Below are positions 36,621 to 45,054 of a DNA stretch of 64,000 bases, piece after piece (position 1 is the stretch's first letter; the number at the start of each line of letters is the position of its first letter). Origin of the DNA: Marinobacter mobilis (GTDB lineage Bacteria; Pseudomonadota; Gammaproteobacteria; Pseudomonadales; Oleiphilaceae); the NCBI RefSeq assembly GCF_900106945.1, contig NZ_FNNE01000005.1, positions 186,001-250,000 of the forward strand, in the 5' to 3' direction. Made by a program: the position numbers and the translations under genes. Below the pieces are notes generated by a model. The model saw only the letters and a program-made list of their open reading frames with translations. It had not been told where the DNA came from and did no database searches.

Positions 36621-37262
36621 ATGTTTACAGACGTACTTGATGCCCTTAACTGGCGCTATGCCACCAAGCGCATGAATCACCACACCGTGCCCCAGGCCAG
36701 CATCGACCGGATTGTCGAGGCCGCCCGGCTGGCGCCATCGTCCTATGGCCTGCAGCCCTATACCCTGCTGGTGATTACTGACCCGCAGCTGCGCGCCAGG
36801 ATCCAGCAACAGGCGGCGCCACAGCCGCAACTGACCGAATGCTCCCACCTCCTGGTCTTTGCCACCTGGGCCTCAGTGGATGAACCCCGTGTCGACGAGT
36901 TCCTGGCACTGACCGCGCTCAAACGCCAGATTCCGGTAAGTGACCTCCAGGGCTACGGTGAGGTCATCAAAGGAACCCTGAGAACCCTCGGAAGCAATCA
37001 GGCCCGGCAGCAGTGGGCAGCCCGACAAGCCTACATTGCCCTTGGCATGGCTCTGACGGTGGCGGCGCTGGAAGGCGTCGATGCCACACCGATGGAAGGC
37101 TTCGATCCACTCGAGCTTGACCGGATATTAGGTCTGGAAGGGAAACAGCTGAACAGCGTGGTGATGGCCACTCTTGGTTACCGGGACACCGATCAGGACG
37201 CCCTCGCTGGCCAGGCTAAAGTGCGAAGGCCTCTCGCGGAGTTCCGCCAGGTGCTGGACTGA
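36621..37262 (+). CDS. Nitroreductase family NAD(P)H-dependent oxidoreductase
   Basis: This 213-residue flavoprotein is of the NfsB/NfnB type. The N-terminus NWRYATKRMNHH and EAARLAPSSYGLQPYTLLVI carry FMN-contact positions; a C-terminal GLEGKQLNSVVMATLGYRD follows. Such enzymes reduce nitroaromatics and quinones using FMN. ATG 36621 is chosen for the AGGAGGAG upstream; the open frame runs back into the LysR gene end. It is probably regulated by the LysR protein just upstream. Confidence 0.9.
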   Translation: MFTDVLDALNWRYATKRMNHHTVPQASIDRIVEAARLAPSSYGLQPYTLLVITDPQLRARIQQQAAPQPQLTECSHLLVFATWASVDEPRVDEFLALTALKRQIPVSDLQGYGEVIKGTLRTLGSNQARQQWAARQAYIALGMALTVAALEGVDATPMEGFDPLELDRILGLEGKQLNSVVMATLGYRDTDQDALAGQAKVRRPLAEFRQVLD

Positions 37263-37275
37263 CACAGCGGGGCAG

Positions 37276-37923
37276 TCAATCTGGCGCAGGGCTCCCCAGC
37301 AGCCGGCAAACGTCCTCATCCGCCACCTGATCAAAGTGCTGATACCAGTAGCCGACCGCCGTAAAGTCCACGGGCTCCATAGGGCATACAACCTGGTCGA
37401 CCAAGGTACGGAACTCATCGGCACTGTCGCGGGCGGCCACCGGTACTGCGACCGTTATCCGCGCCGGATGCTGCTTGCGTACAGCGAGCACCGCTGCGTG
37501 CATGGTCGCCCCGGTGGCCAGACCATCATCCACCAGAATCACATGGCGGCCACTGATCCGCGCCGGTGGGCGATCGCCACGGTAGCGACGCGAACGCTCA
37601 GTAAGGGTCTGCTGCTCCCGGGCCTGAACCCGTTCGACATCACCCTCGGACACCCCGAGCCTTGGGATAAGGTATGCATTGAGGTAGCGTGAGCCATCTT
37701 CAGCAATGGCCCCCATGGCCAGTTCCGGCTGCAAGGGCGCGCCCAGCTTGCGTACATTGAGCACGTCCAGCTCCAGGCTGAAACGGTCGGCAATTTCTGC
37801 GGCGACCGGCACCCCGCCCCGGGGCAAACCGAGAACCAGGGTATCCTGGCCCACATCAGTTTTCGCCAGTGCGTCCGCCAGGCGCTGGCCAGCATCAATG
37901 CGGTCAAGATAAGTGGATGTCAT
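37276..37923 (-). CDS. Phosphoribosyltransferase family protein
   Basis: This 215-residue protein has the PRPP-binding motif VDDGLATGAT (131-140) and the GLPRGGVPVA start typical of stand-alone PRTase-fold proteins. These are often encoded near stress hydrolases and of uncertain substrate. ATG 37923 is selected because GGAGG lies 9 bp upstream and the family N-terminus begins there; the longer frame to 38118 is not needed. It converges on the nitroreductase gene. Confidence 0.88.
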   Translation of the reverse strand: MTSTYLDRIDAGQRLADALAKTDVGQDTLVLGLPRGGVPVAAEIADRFSLELDVLNVRKLGAPLQPELAMGAIAEDGSRYLNAYLIPRLGVSEGDVERVQAREQQTLTERSRRYRGDRPPARISGRHVILVDDGLATGATMHAAVLAVRKQHPARITVAVPVAARDSADEFRTLVDQVVCPMEPVDFTAVGYWYQHFDQVADEDVCRLLGSPAPD

Positions 37924-38219
37924 GGCATTGGCCTCCCTGTGATGGGCTTGCGAGGCGCTGTATCTGCATCCGGTTACCTTTTCACTATAGCCCCCGATCC
38001 CGGTGGCGACAGGTGCCTCAGGCAACAATTCCTCCGGCTGACGCAACCCCCCGCCCCTGGTGGCAAGCGTGCGGCTCAACCCAGAAGGCGTGTCATATCC
38101 GGCCGACACCCCAGGCAAAACGGAACTGCTTCAAAAAAGTAAAAAAAAAATGGAACCGCAGCGACGCGCCCGGCGTGTTGATGAGAGGAGTGCTATTTTG
38201 CCAGAGCAAATGGTACTTC
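37924..38219. other. Non-coding stretch upstream of PRTase and candidate sRNA
   Basis: No gene-like frame is seen. It contains a run of ten A near 38141-38150 and a short dyad TTTGC-CAGA-GCAAA around 38195-38208, which could be a regulatory site for the plus-strand structured region that follows or for the minus-strand PRTase gene. Confidence 0.35.
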
Positions 38220-38224
38220 CGACC

Positions 38225-38386
38225 TCTGTCCTCGGTGCCTGAGTGGTTGTGAGTATTGGAACCCTCACTTCCCGGCAGCTCCTTTAGCAAGTGGGAGTTT
38301 GTGACAGATCGTCCGGCTGGCTTTCGAAGGCCAGGTCAGTCGGATTTATTTACCCGCCCCACCCCCCTGGGGCGGGTATTTTTTTA
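38225..38386 (+). ncRNA. Candidate small RNA ending in strong terminator
   Basis: No coding gene leads into the terminator at 38352-38385, since the neighbouring genes on both sides are on the minus strand. The region upstream folds readily. ACCCTCACTT (38261-38270) pairs with AAGTGGGAGT (38289-38298) with one mismatch and one wobble. CTGGCTTTCGAAGGCCAG (38317-38334) makes a tight hairpin. This pattern suggests a plus-strand small RNA of about 120-160 nt. The 5' end is a guess; I found no sure promoter and no match to 4.5S RNA, 6S RNA, Crc-binding or Rsm RNAs. Confidence 0.4.
38352..38385 (+). terminator. Orphan plus-strand Rho-independent terminator
   Basis: A perfect 10-bp stem (ACCCGCCCCA with TGGGGCGGGT, 6-nt C loop) is followed by A and seven T. 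The T tract overlaps the stop codon of the minus-strand TPR gene. On the minus strand no T tract follows the hairpin, so it terminates plus-strand transcription only. Confidence 0.8.
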
Positions 38387-39730
38387 GAAGCTGATCTCAA
38401 CCCCTGCATCAACAGACTGATTACTGTAATCATAGCGATCGATATTGCTGGCATTGGTCTTGTAATCGTAGGTGGCCATCAATGCCACACCATTGCCCAG
38501 AGACCAGCGGGCATCCAGCCCAGTCTGCAACCGGGTATCTGAACGCCGAATCACCGCGGTTCCCCCGGGCACAACCAGGCGACTGGAGTCCCGATACTTA
38601 CTGTAACGAACGCCAGTACTGAGTCCCAGTTCCAATGCGCTCAGCACGGGGTAGGACACTCTCATCTCCAGCTGGTGGCGCTGGGGAGACAAACTGTAGA
38701 ATTCGGTGCTCGTGGTCAGATCGTCCCGATCATTGTATTCAGCGCGATAATCCAGCTGCCCCTTCCAACCCTGCCAGAGCACCTGATAACGGGCATCCAG
38801 CCGATAAAACTGGCCATCGTAGGGATCGTATTCGGGCTCGGCCATCACTTCGGCAGCCGTAAAGCGGATCCGGCAGCGTTCGGCCGCAAACCAGCCCACA
38901 CATCCACCCTGCTGATACTCCGCCAGTAACCGGGCATGCTGCTCCTGGGCTGAGCCCCCCCGGTACAACCAGGCACCCACCGCCCCGAGGCGAACGGATC
39001 CTGGCCCGGCGGCCTGAACCCAGCTCATCGCCAGCTGGCCGACGTCACTGTCGAAATCCTGCTCGGAAACGTACTGGCGCCGATAGATGCCAAAGTCACC
39101 GCGAACGCCTGCCTCGGCAGCGCCCCAGAGATAGCCGTTGCCAGCCAGCACTGTTTCGAAAAACGCAGCACTGACATCGGAACGGGCACTGTCTGGAAAC
39201 AGTCCGATATTGCTTTCATAGCCGCCGCTGAGCGCTGCGTAGCCAAACCATCGCTTCTCGTCTGCACCATCAAGGCCGGGCTCCCCAAGACGCGCCAGCT
39301 GACGCTCGGCAAGCGTATTCAGATTCTCCGCGGCATTGGCCTCGATAACCACGCGGAAGGCCGCCTTGGCTGCGCCGGTATCATCCTGTTTCAGGGCAAT
39401 CAGACCGAGGTTATAACTGGCAAGGGCGTGGCTGTCGGTATCTAGTAACTGGCGAAAGGATTCAGCCGCCTCGTCATAGCGTCCGAGCTGGTAATAGACA
39501 ACACCCAGATTGTAGGAGAGAGAGGGAGAATCAAGCCCCTGGTTTCGGGCATTCTCAAGGTACAGGCGAGCTTCATCAAACTGGCCCTGCTGGAAAGCCT
39601 CGACACCGTACTGGAACAGGGTGTCTGTATCTGCCCACTGGGCAGGCACACTGGTGCTTGCCAGGACCAGCAGACATCCCAGCACAAGGGGCGATTTGAA
39701 CAGCTGCAACAAGAAGGAGTTCCCCCGCAT
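38384..39730 (-). CDS. TPR protein with C-terminal outer-membrane beta-barrel
   Basis: This 448-residue protein has a signal peptide (about residues 10-31), three or so TPR repeats (about 35-150: YGVEAFQQGQFDEARLYLENA, YNLGVVYYQLGRYDEAAESF), and a strand-rich C-terminal part from about 160 that ends in phenylalanine (VEISF), as outer-membrane barrels do. The TPR-then-barrel layout recalls Slam/DUF560 secretion proteins and PgaA-like exporters, but I cannot assign either. ATG 39730 is used; a GTG 24 bp upstream is in frame. It is the last gene of the ECF sigma operon, 164 bp from its neighbour. Confidence 0.75.
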   Translation of the reverse strand: MRGNSFLLQLFKSPLVLGCLLVLASTSVPAQWADTDTLFQYGVEAFQQGQFDEARLYLENARNQGLDSPSLSYNLGVVYYQLGRYDEAAESFRQLLDTDSHALASYNLGLIALKQDDTGAAKAAFRVVIEANAAENLNTLAERQLARLGEPGLDGADEKRWFGYAALSGGYESNIGLFPDSARSDVSAAFFETVLAGNGYLWGAAEAGVRGDFGIYRRQYVSEQDFDSDVGQLAMSWVQAAGPGSVRLGAVGAWLYRGGSAQEQHARLLAEYQQGGCVGWFAAERCRIRFTAAEVMAEPEYDPYDGQFYRLDARYQVLWQGWKGQLDYRAEYNDRDDLTTSTEFYSLSPQRHQLEMRVSYPVLSALELGLSTGVRYSKYRDSSRLVVPGGTAVIRRSDTRLQTGLDARWSLGNGVALMATYDYKTNASNIDRYDYSNQSVDAGVEISF

Positions 39731-39894
39731 CCGATACTTCAAGCCGTACAACACTAAGCGGCCATACGTTCACGGTATTACGGGTTCTACATTAAAGGCA
39801 AAAGGTGAGCTTAACAACGAAAAAAACGGCGACCACGCCCCGCGGCGCAAATCCCGTGCAGTCAATTCTGTGATCAGTGGCCGTTCCTGGCGAT

Positions 39895-40380
39895 TTACAA
39901 CTTGCCGTCGATCAGCGGATCATCAAGCAGGTTGCCATCGGTCAGGTTATCCTCGTTAATCAGAGGAAGATCCGGATCTTCAAGAATCGGAAGATCCAGA
40001 CCTGGGTCCTCAAGGATCGGAAGATCCAGCTCTGGACTTGTATCGACGCCCTCACCAGGCAATTCGGTATCCAGAGCGTCCCTCGATTCCCGGCTCTGCT
40101 CGGCCAGCGTGTCACCCGCTTCCCGGCCTACCTCCAGGGCATCAGCGGCCAGTTCCTGACCGAGATTCTCGATACCGAATTCAACAGCTTCCATATCATT
40201 CAGTAACTCAGGTAATTCCAGCTGCTGAACAAAACCGCCTGACAGTGCCTCGTCGTCCGTCACCATTCGCATGGTCACGTCGAGTTCATTGTCGGCATTG
40301 GCCACCACTGACATCAACAGCAACACGGCTGTGCTTCCGACTGTCAGCAGGTACCGCATTAAACGCTCAGAAAACGTCAT
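39895..40380 (-). CDS. Secreted acidic protein with short repeats, unknown function
   Basis: I do not recognise this 161-residue protein. It has a signal peptide (about residues 8-29, ending VANA-DN) with no lipobox cysteine, a helical middle rich in Glu and Ala, and a C-terminal tail with near-tandem acidic repeats (DLPILEDPGL, DLPILEDPDL, then PLINEDNL). The tail is strongly negative and probably disordered, perhaps calcium- or partner-binding. Its ATG overlaps the anti-sigma stop (ATGA), so it is translated with the sigma/anti-sigma pair and is likely a partner or target of that switch. Confidence 0.75.
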   Translation of the reverse strand: MTFSERLMRYLLTVGSTAVLLLMSVVANADNELDVTMRMVTDDEALSGGFVQQLELPELLNDMEAVEFGIENLGQELAADALEVGREAGDTLAEQSRESRDALDTELPGEGVDTSPELDLPILEDPGLDLPILEDPDLPLINEDNLTDGNLLDDPLIDGKL

Positions 40381-41045
40381 GATGCAGGCTCCGATTTAGC
40401 TTGAATAGGTGCCCGGAAAGTCTTTTGCCTTGTGCCGTCATCCAGGTGGGCCACCAACTGGCCATCACCGGGGAACAGAACTTTCAGCGGCAGCGAGAGC
40501 ACATTGTCCCCCTGCTGCAGGCTCACTTGCCAGCTCAGGCGGTGACGACCCGGGAATGATGCCAACTCTACATTCGGCGGCAACTCCAGGGTCAACGTCA
40601 CGTCATCCAGGGCATTATTGGAATGGAAGGCCAATTGGACGGTTTGCTCTTCCGGAGCAAATACTTCCGGCACTGTGTCTGTTACTTCCGATTCCACCAC
40701 CAGGGCGGGTTGCGCGATCTCCGGCGACTGCTCCTGCAGTCCGATGTAGATCCCGAGGGCCAGCACGGCGGCAACCGCACCTCCCATTACCGGATGTTGC
40801 CAGACAGCACCGGTCTTTCTTCCCTGTTTGCCGGTGGCCACCGCCAGGACTCTGGATTCGAAGTCGTCGCTGGGCGCTGGCACACTCTGTGCCCGCAACG
40901 CGTCCAGGAACGAATGTTCCGCATCCAACCGATCTGCACAGGACGGACATTCGGCCAGGTGGGACTCCAACGCATGCTCCATCGCAGGCGCCAGTTCTCC
41001 CCGGGCATATTGTTCCAATTGTTTACTGAACAGATCACATGGCAT
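40377..41045 (-). CDS. Zinc-binding anti-sigma factor (zf-HC2/ZAS type)
   Basis: This 222-residue protein has a ZAS-type zinc motif, C3 with H29-xxx-C33-xx-C36, one membrane helix at about 85-103, and a beta-rich periplasmic domain ending near the C-terminus. ZAS proteins hold ECF sigma factors inactive and release them on an envelope or redox signal. ATG 41045 is chosen for GAGGTG 6 bp upstream; upstream GTG codons overlap the sigma gene end. It lies 10 bp after the sigma gene, and its stop overlaps the start of the acidic protein gene. Confidence 0.88.
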   Translation of the reverse strand: MPCDLFSKQLEQYARGELAPAMEHALESHLAECPSCADRLDAEHSFLDALRAQSVPAPSDDFESRVLAVATGKQGRKTGAVWQHPVMGGAVAAVLALGIYIGLQEQSPEIAQPALVVESEVTDTVPEVFAPEEQTVQLAFHSNNALDDVTLTLELPPNVELASFPGRHRLSWQVSLQQGDNVLSLPLKVLFPGDGQLVAHLDDGTRQKTFRAPIQAKSEPAS

Positions 41046-41055
41046 GGCATTCACC

Positions 41056-41643
41056 TCAATCACTCACACGCTCACGGTGGCCAAAAGGTTCCACTTCTTT
41101 TTGCAATAATTCCCGAAGTTTTGCCCGGCAGCGATGGAGCCGTGATTTGATGGTACCCACCGGAACATTGAGCACCTGGGCAATGTCCTCCTGGCGCCAG
41201 CCATCAGCGTCGTGCAGCAACAACAAGGTCCGCTGGTCCGGTGACAACCTTTCCATAACCCGGGCGAGGGTTCCCGCCAACTGTTCCTGAGTAATGCACT
41301 CAAACGCATCCTGGGTGTGGGCATCAAAACTGTCGAGAAAGCTGTCCTGATCAGCCCCATCGGTCAGCGTGCTGACTGACACTTCATTCTGGCGGCCTTT
41401 CTTGCGGGTATTATCAATAAACTGGCGATACAGGACGCGGTTCAGCCAGGGCCGCAGCTGTTCAACCTCCTCCAACTCCTCAAGCCGCGGAAACAACTTC
41501 ACCATGACATCCTGCACCAGGTCTTCAGCGTCATCACGCTGCCCGGTCAGGCGGTACGCAAAAGCGTACATGCTCTGCATATGAGGCTGCACCTTTTGCT
41601 CAAAGCGTTTGGCCTTCGAGACTCGGAAAGGAAGCAGACTCAA
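41056..41643 (-). CDS. ECF RNA polymerase sigma factor, TTG start
   Basis: This 195-residue group 4 sigma factor has region 2 at about 14-85 (YAFAYRLTGQRDDAEDLVQDV) and region 4 at about 130-185 (LSPDQRTLLLLHDADGWRQEDIAQVL, VGTIKSRLHRCRAKL). The only usable in-frame start is TTG at 41643, with AGGG 7 bp upstream; a TAA stop lies just before it in frame. A five-codon ATG frame (41657-41640) overlaps that TTG, suggesting coupled, low-level translation or an unnoticed 1-base indel. It heads the operon sigma, anti-sigma, acidic protein, TPR-barrel. Confidence 0.9.
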   Translation of the reverse strand: MSLLPFRVSKAKRFEQKVQPHMQSMYAFAYRLTGQRDDAEDLVQDVMVKLFPRLEELEEVEQLRPWLNRVLYRQFIDNTRKKGRQNEVSVSTLTDGADQDSFLDSFDAHTQDAFECITQEQLAGTLARVMERLSPDQRTLLLLHDADGWRQEDIAQVLNVPVGTIKSRLHRCRAKLRELLQKEVEPFGHRERVSD

Positions 41644-42012
41644 ACAGCTACCCTCATGGTTAATTCCTGATTAGCAGTGAGTACCGGGAAAACAGCGCCG
41701 GAACGGCGAAAGATTCAACAGTATCCGGGACATAGTTATACCAGAATACCACGTTCACCATCCGTGCGTTCATCCCAAAACGAATACCATCCCCCCAAAG
41801 ATTTTGCATTCATTCCAGACTTTTATTTGAAAAATGAGACCCGACCGCTTCAACCACCAAGAATAAGCACATAAACATCAGCCACTTATCAAAAAAGGTG
41901 AATGAATTTTCATAATTTGACAGTTTGTTACGGAACCAGATGTCTACCACTTTCGTCTTATCACCAAGCACGCAGCGCTTTGCTCAATCACAAAAACAAC
42001 AGGTGTACAGAC
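41644..42012. promoter_or_regulatory. Divergent region between ECF operon and lipase operon
   Basis: A 369-bp gap, AT-richer than its surroundings, with no full gene. For the minus strand an extended -10, TGGTATAACT, lies at about 41733-41742 upstream of the sigma gene. For the plus strand an ECF-like promoter is annotated separately at 41932-41960. Confidence 0.4.
41932..41960 (+). promoter_or_regulatory. Candidate ECF-type promoter upstream of lipase
   Basis: GGAACC (41932-41937), a 17-bp spacer and GTCTTA (41955-41960) match the RpoE-type pattern of GGAAC followed by GTC/TCT at the right distance. A transcript starting about 7 bp on would have a leader of about 45 nt before the lipase ATG. 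An ECF sigma gene lies directly divergent. No equal match was found upstream of the sigma gene itself. Confidence 0.4.
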
Positions 42013-45009
42013 ATGATCAACAGCAAGCAGTCACTACTGGCGGCGGCCATTACCAGCGTTGGGCTGGCTGGCTGCCTGGACAGTGGCGGTCGTACTGGCA
42101 ACAACGTTAACCCCGATTACCAGATCGACTTTCCCGCCATTGCCGAAGGCACAAGTCCGGTATTTGCACCACTGGATACCGCGTTCCCAATCCCCAGCGA
42201 CGCCCTGTTCTTCCTTGATGAGACCGGCGATGGCACCATGCTGGACGGAACCGACCCGGCCAACCCGGTCACCACCGGTCTCGGCCACCTGGATGGCAAC
42301 TCTGTACTGGCCGCCATCGACCTGAAAATTGAAGCGAGCATCGATGCCAGCCAGACGCTGGACGCGCGTGAGTTCATTGAACAGGACGGCCAGGTTGTAC
42401 CCAACCCTGATCAGAATGTGTTCCTGACCGAGCTTGAGTATGCCTCAGGCGATAGCCTGCAACACCTGGAGGGTGAGGTAGCCGGCATTCGCTCAGCAAA
42501 CCGTTACCGTCAGGCCCTCGCGCTGCAGGAAAGCGGCGACACCGCCGGTGCTGACGCCATTTTTGCCGACCTGCTGATACCGCGGGTACGGGTGGACCTA
42601 CTGGACATCGACGGTGGCCAGAACAACCTGATCCGCATCACCCCGGTGACGCCGCTGTCAGCCAAGACCCGATACGCTGCCGCCCTCAGCAACAGCATTG
42701 TCGATGCCGACGGCGAGCCACTGGTGGGATCCGTCACTTACCAGAGCGTTTCCGATACCAGCCGCACGCTGTCCAACGAAGCGTTGGAGCCGTTCCGTGA
42801 GGCCATGGCACCGGCCCGTGAAGTGACCGCCGACTACTTTGATTTCAAGCGCAACATTCTGGGTGCGGGCGCCGTCAGCAAGCAGTTCGCCGACATCCCC
42901 ATGGCCACCCACATCACGACGACTGCGGTGGAGGATGTGCTGCTGGCGAATGCCGCTCCGCAAACCCATTTCCTTCGCCAACTCCAGATTCAGGCCCGTC
43001 AGGACAACCTTGCCCTGCTGTTAAACGGCAGCTACAACCTGACCCAGCAAGCCGTGAGCGGTGGCAATCAGGCGGTCAATGATGAAATTTACAACCGCCT
43101 GACGGATCCGACTTACCGGCTCTACGATGCCGCGCTGGCCGCTATCCTCTCCGATGCCCGCACCCAGGGCATCGCTCTGAGCTATGCCGATGTGGTCGGC
43201 AGCAGTGGCGACCGGAGCCTGGCCTTTACCCTGCAAGCCGCAACCGCCGACGCCACCGACAGCACGCTCGATCAGAGCGCCGCCGCCGCGACGCTCGCGG
43301 CCGAGGCGGACGCCCTGCTGGACACCCCGAAAGCCCGTACGGTACGGGTATTCAGCCAGAAGGAAGGCGCCGAGGTTAACCCCGCATTGGAGCAGACAGC
43401 CGTAGATCTTGGCGTGACGGAGGTCAACGTCAACATTCAGGTCTATGAAGGCGAAATTACCCTGCCCTATTACCAGCCCCTGCCCGAGGGCGCCGATGGC
43501 ACGCCCATCCAATCCAGTGGCTGGACGGCCGCAGATTTCAGCGCCAGTGACAGCCTGGACAATGCGATCTCTGACCGGATCACCTACCGCTTCCCGTTCC
43601 CGGCCAAGGTCACGGACACCAAGGTTCCCATTGTGATCGCCACGCCGGATGAAAATTTCGGCGCGCCCCCAGCCAATGGCTACCCGGTGATCATGTACCA
43701 GCACGCCGCCACCACCGATCGCTCCGCGGTGCTGACCATGGGTACCGCCGCCGCGCTGCTGTGTCTGACCGATGACGGCGGCCCCGTTAACGGTGACGAC
43801 TGCTTTGTCACGATCGGTGTCGATCAGCCGTTGCATGGCATCTTTGACAGCGGTCTGGTGGGTCTGACGCCAATCACCGAACAGGCCAACGCCTCGCCCG
43901 ATGCAGTGGAGCGTCACTTCGGCTTCGCCGCGGATGCAAACCTGGCCGCCGTTCCGGCCAGCCAGCTGACCGCCCCCGGCTCCGGCAGCCTGTTCCTGAA
44001 CTTTGCCAACTACATGAACACCCGGGACAACATGCGCCAGGGCGTACTGGACCTGCTCAATATCAACGCGTCGTTGCAGGGTATTGAGGATGCCATAAAC
44101 GCCTGCCAGACAGCGGGCAACTGTACCAACGGTATCAACTTTGACCTTAACCGGGTCTACTTCCTCAGCCATTCCCTCAGCGGCATGGGTGGGGTTGCGT
44201 TCCCGCACATCGCTAACGCAGCCATTGCCGCGGGCAACACGAATCTGGCGCCGATCCAGGCCGCCAACTTCCTCAACACCGGTGGTCATTTCACCCGTCT
44301 GGCAGAAAACTCGCCGGCGGTCGCACCTCAGCTGCTGCCCGGTCTGGATGCCGCGTCTGACGGCCTGCTGAGCCAGGGACGCACGGAGATGAACATCTAC
44401 TTCGACGTGTTCCAGGGCCTGTTGGATTCCGCGGACCCCACAGCCTTTGCCAGCTATTACGCCAGCAATGGCATTCCGACTCTGCTGACGTCCATTGTGG
44501 GTGCCAGTGGCGATGCGGACCGGCCTACCGACAGTACGATCCCCAATGCCGCTGACGACCTGCTTTACGGTCAGGGTCCGCTGCAAACCGTGATCGCTGA
44601 AACCGGCTTTGTCATCGACAGCGAGCGGGCCCCACTGGCCGGCACCGACCCCTTTGCTGCAGCCATGGGCGCGGAATCCACCCCGCTGGCGACCGGGTTC
44701 CCGATGATCACCCGCTATCTGGAAGGCTCCCACGGCAACCCGATTTCGGCAGGCCAGAAGGGCTCCGACCCCTTCAGCTCCAGCGCCGTGTTTAATGAAA
44801 TGGCCGCACAGCTGCTCTCCCTGTTTAACACCGGGGCTGTCACTGTCACCAACCCCTGCGTAGTTCAGGATGCCGACCAGTCTGGCAGCGACTGCAGTGA
44901 CACTGGCGGCAACACCGACCCCGGTGCGAACCCGGATGGCGGTGGTGACGGCGGCGACGGCGGTGATGGCGGCGACGGCGGCGGCTTGATCGACATCCTG
45001 CCGCTCTGA
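42013..45009 (+). CDS. VolA/Pla-1/cef-type extracellular lipase, lipoprotein
   Basis: This 998-residue protein has a lipoprotein signal (LAG-C21), a bacterial lipase N-terminal region (PF12262-like), and a C-terminal alpha/beta hydrolase part. The nucleophile elbow is probably S721 in SHSLSGMGG, a variant of G-x-S-x-G. VolA-family enzymes are surface-exposed lysophospholipases that free fatty acids for uptake. The C-terminus ends in Gly/Asp repeats (GGDGGDGGDGGDGGG) then LIDILPL. ATG 42013 is chosen for the lipobox; the frame stays open upstream to 41902. It leads an operon with DUF1302 and DUF1329 genes. Confidence 0.88.
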   Translation: MINSKQSLLAAAITSVGLAGCLDSGGRTGNNVNPDYQIDFPAIAEGTSPVFAPLDTAFPIPSDALFFLDETGDGTMLDGTDPANPVTTGLGHLDGNSVLAAIDLKIEASIDASQTLDAREFIEQDGQVVPNPDQNVFLTELEYASGDSLQHLEGEVAGIRSANRYRQALALQESGDTAGADAIFADLLIPRVRVDLLDIDGGQNNLIRITPVTPLSAKTRYAAALSNSIVDADGEPLVGSVTYQSVSDTSRTLSNEALEPFREAMAPAREVTADYFDFKRNILGAGAVSKQFADIPMATHITTTAVEDVLLANAAPQTHFLRQLQIQARQDNLALLLNGSYNLTQQAVSGGNQAVNDEIYNRLTDPTYRLYDAALAAILSDARTQGIALSYADVVGSSGDRSLAFTLQAATADATDSTLDQSAAAATLAAEADALLDTPKARTVRVFSQKEGAEVNPALEQTAVDLGVTEVNVNIQVYEGEITLPYYQPLPEGADGTPIQSSGWTAADFSASDSLDNAISDRITYRFPFPAKVTDTKVPIVIATPDENFGAPPANGYPVIMYQHAATTDRSAVLTMGTAAALLCLTDDGGPVNGDDCFVTIGVDQPLHGIFDSGLVGLTPITEQANASPDAVERHFGFAADANLAAVPASQLTAPGSGSLFLNFANYMNTRDNMRQGVLDLLNINASLQGIEDAINACQTAGNCTNGINFDLNRVYFLSHSLSGMGGVAFPHIANAAIAAGNTNLAPIQAANFLNTGGHFTRLAENSPAVAPQLLPGLDAASDGLLSQGRTEMNIYFDVFQGLLDSADPTAFASYYASNGIPTLLTSIVGASGDADRPTDSTIPNAADDLLYGQGPLQTVIAETGFVIDSERAPLAGTDPFAAAMGAESTPLATGFPMITRYLEGSHGNPISAGQKGSDPFSSSAVFNEMAAQLLSLFNTGAVTVTNPCVVQDADQSGSDCSDTGGNTDPGANPDGGGDGGDGGDGGDGGGLIDILPL
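44935..44985 (+). repeat. Gly-Gly-Asp coding repeat at lipase C-terminus
   Basis: Tandem 9-bp units of the GGC-GGC-GAC kind encode repeated Gly-Gly-Asp near the end of the lipase. The repeat may vary in length between strains by slippage and could be a flexible spacer or calcium-binding tail. Confidence 0.7.
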
Positions 45010-45054
45010 CACAGCGCACACGCAACTGACAACAACAAGTAAAGCTTAATTAAA

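Noticed and set aside
38093..38290. 65-codon minus-strand frame in the candidate sRNA region
   Set aside because: It has no ribosome-binding site, is rich in low-complexity phenylalanine from the A tract, and overlaps the structured plus-strand elements.
38384..39730. Firm Slam (surface lipoprotein assembly) assignment for the TPR-barrel protein
   Set aside because: The domain order fits, but the adjacent small protein lacks a lipobox and I cannot confirm the DUF560 barrel from sequence alone.
41902..42012. Longer start for the lipase at 41902
   Set aside because: It would bury the lipoprotein signal and overlap the candidate ECF promoter; ATG 42013 gives a clean lipobox.
43021..45021. 666-codon open frame on the minus strand opposite the lipase gene
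   Set aside because: It is antisense to a well-supported lipase, has no family resemblance and shows the composition of a reverse-frame shadow common at this GC content. The same holds for 44865-46559 (minus), 2304-3470 (minus) and 8698-10230 (plus).
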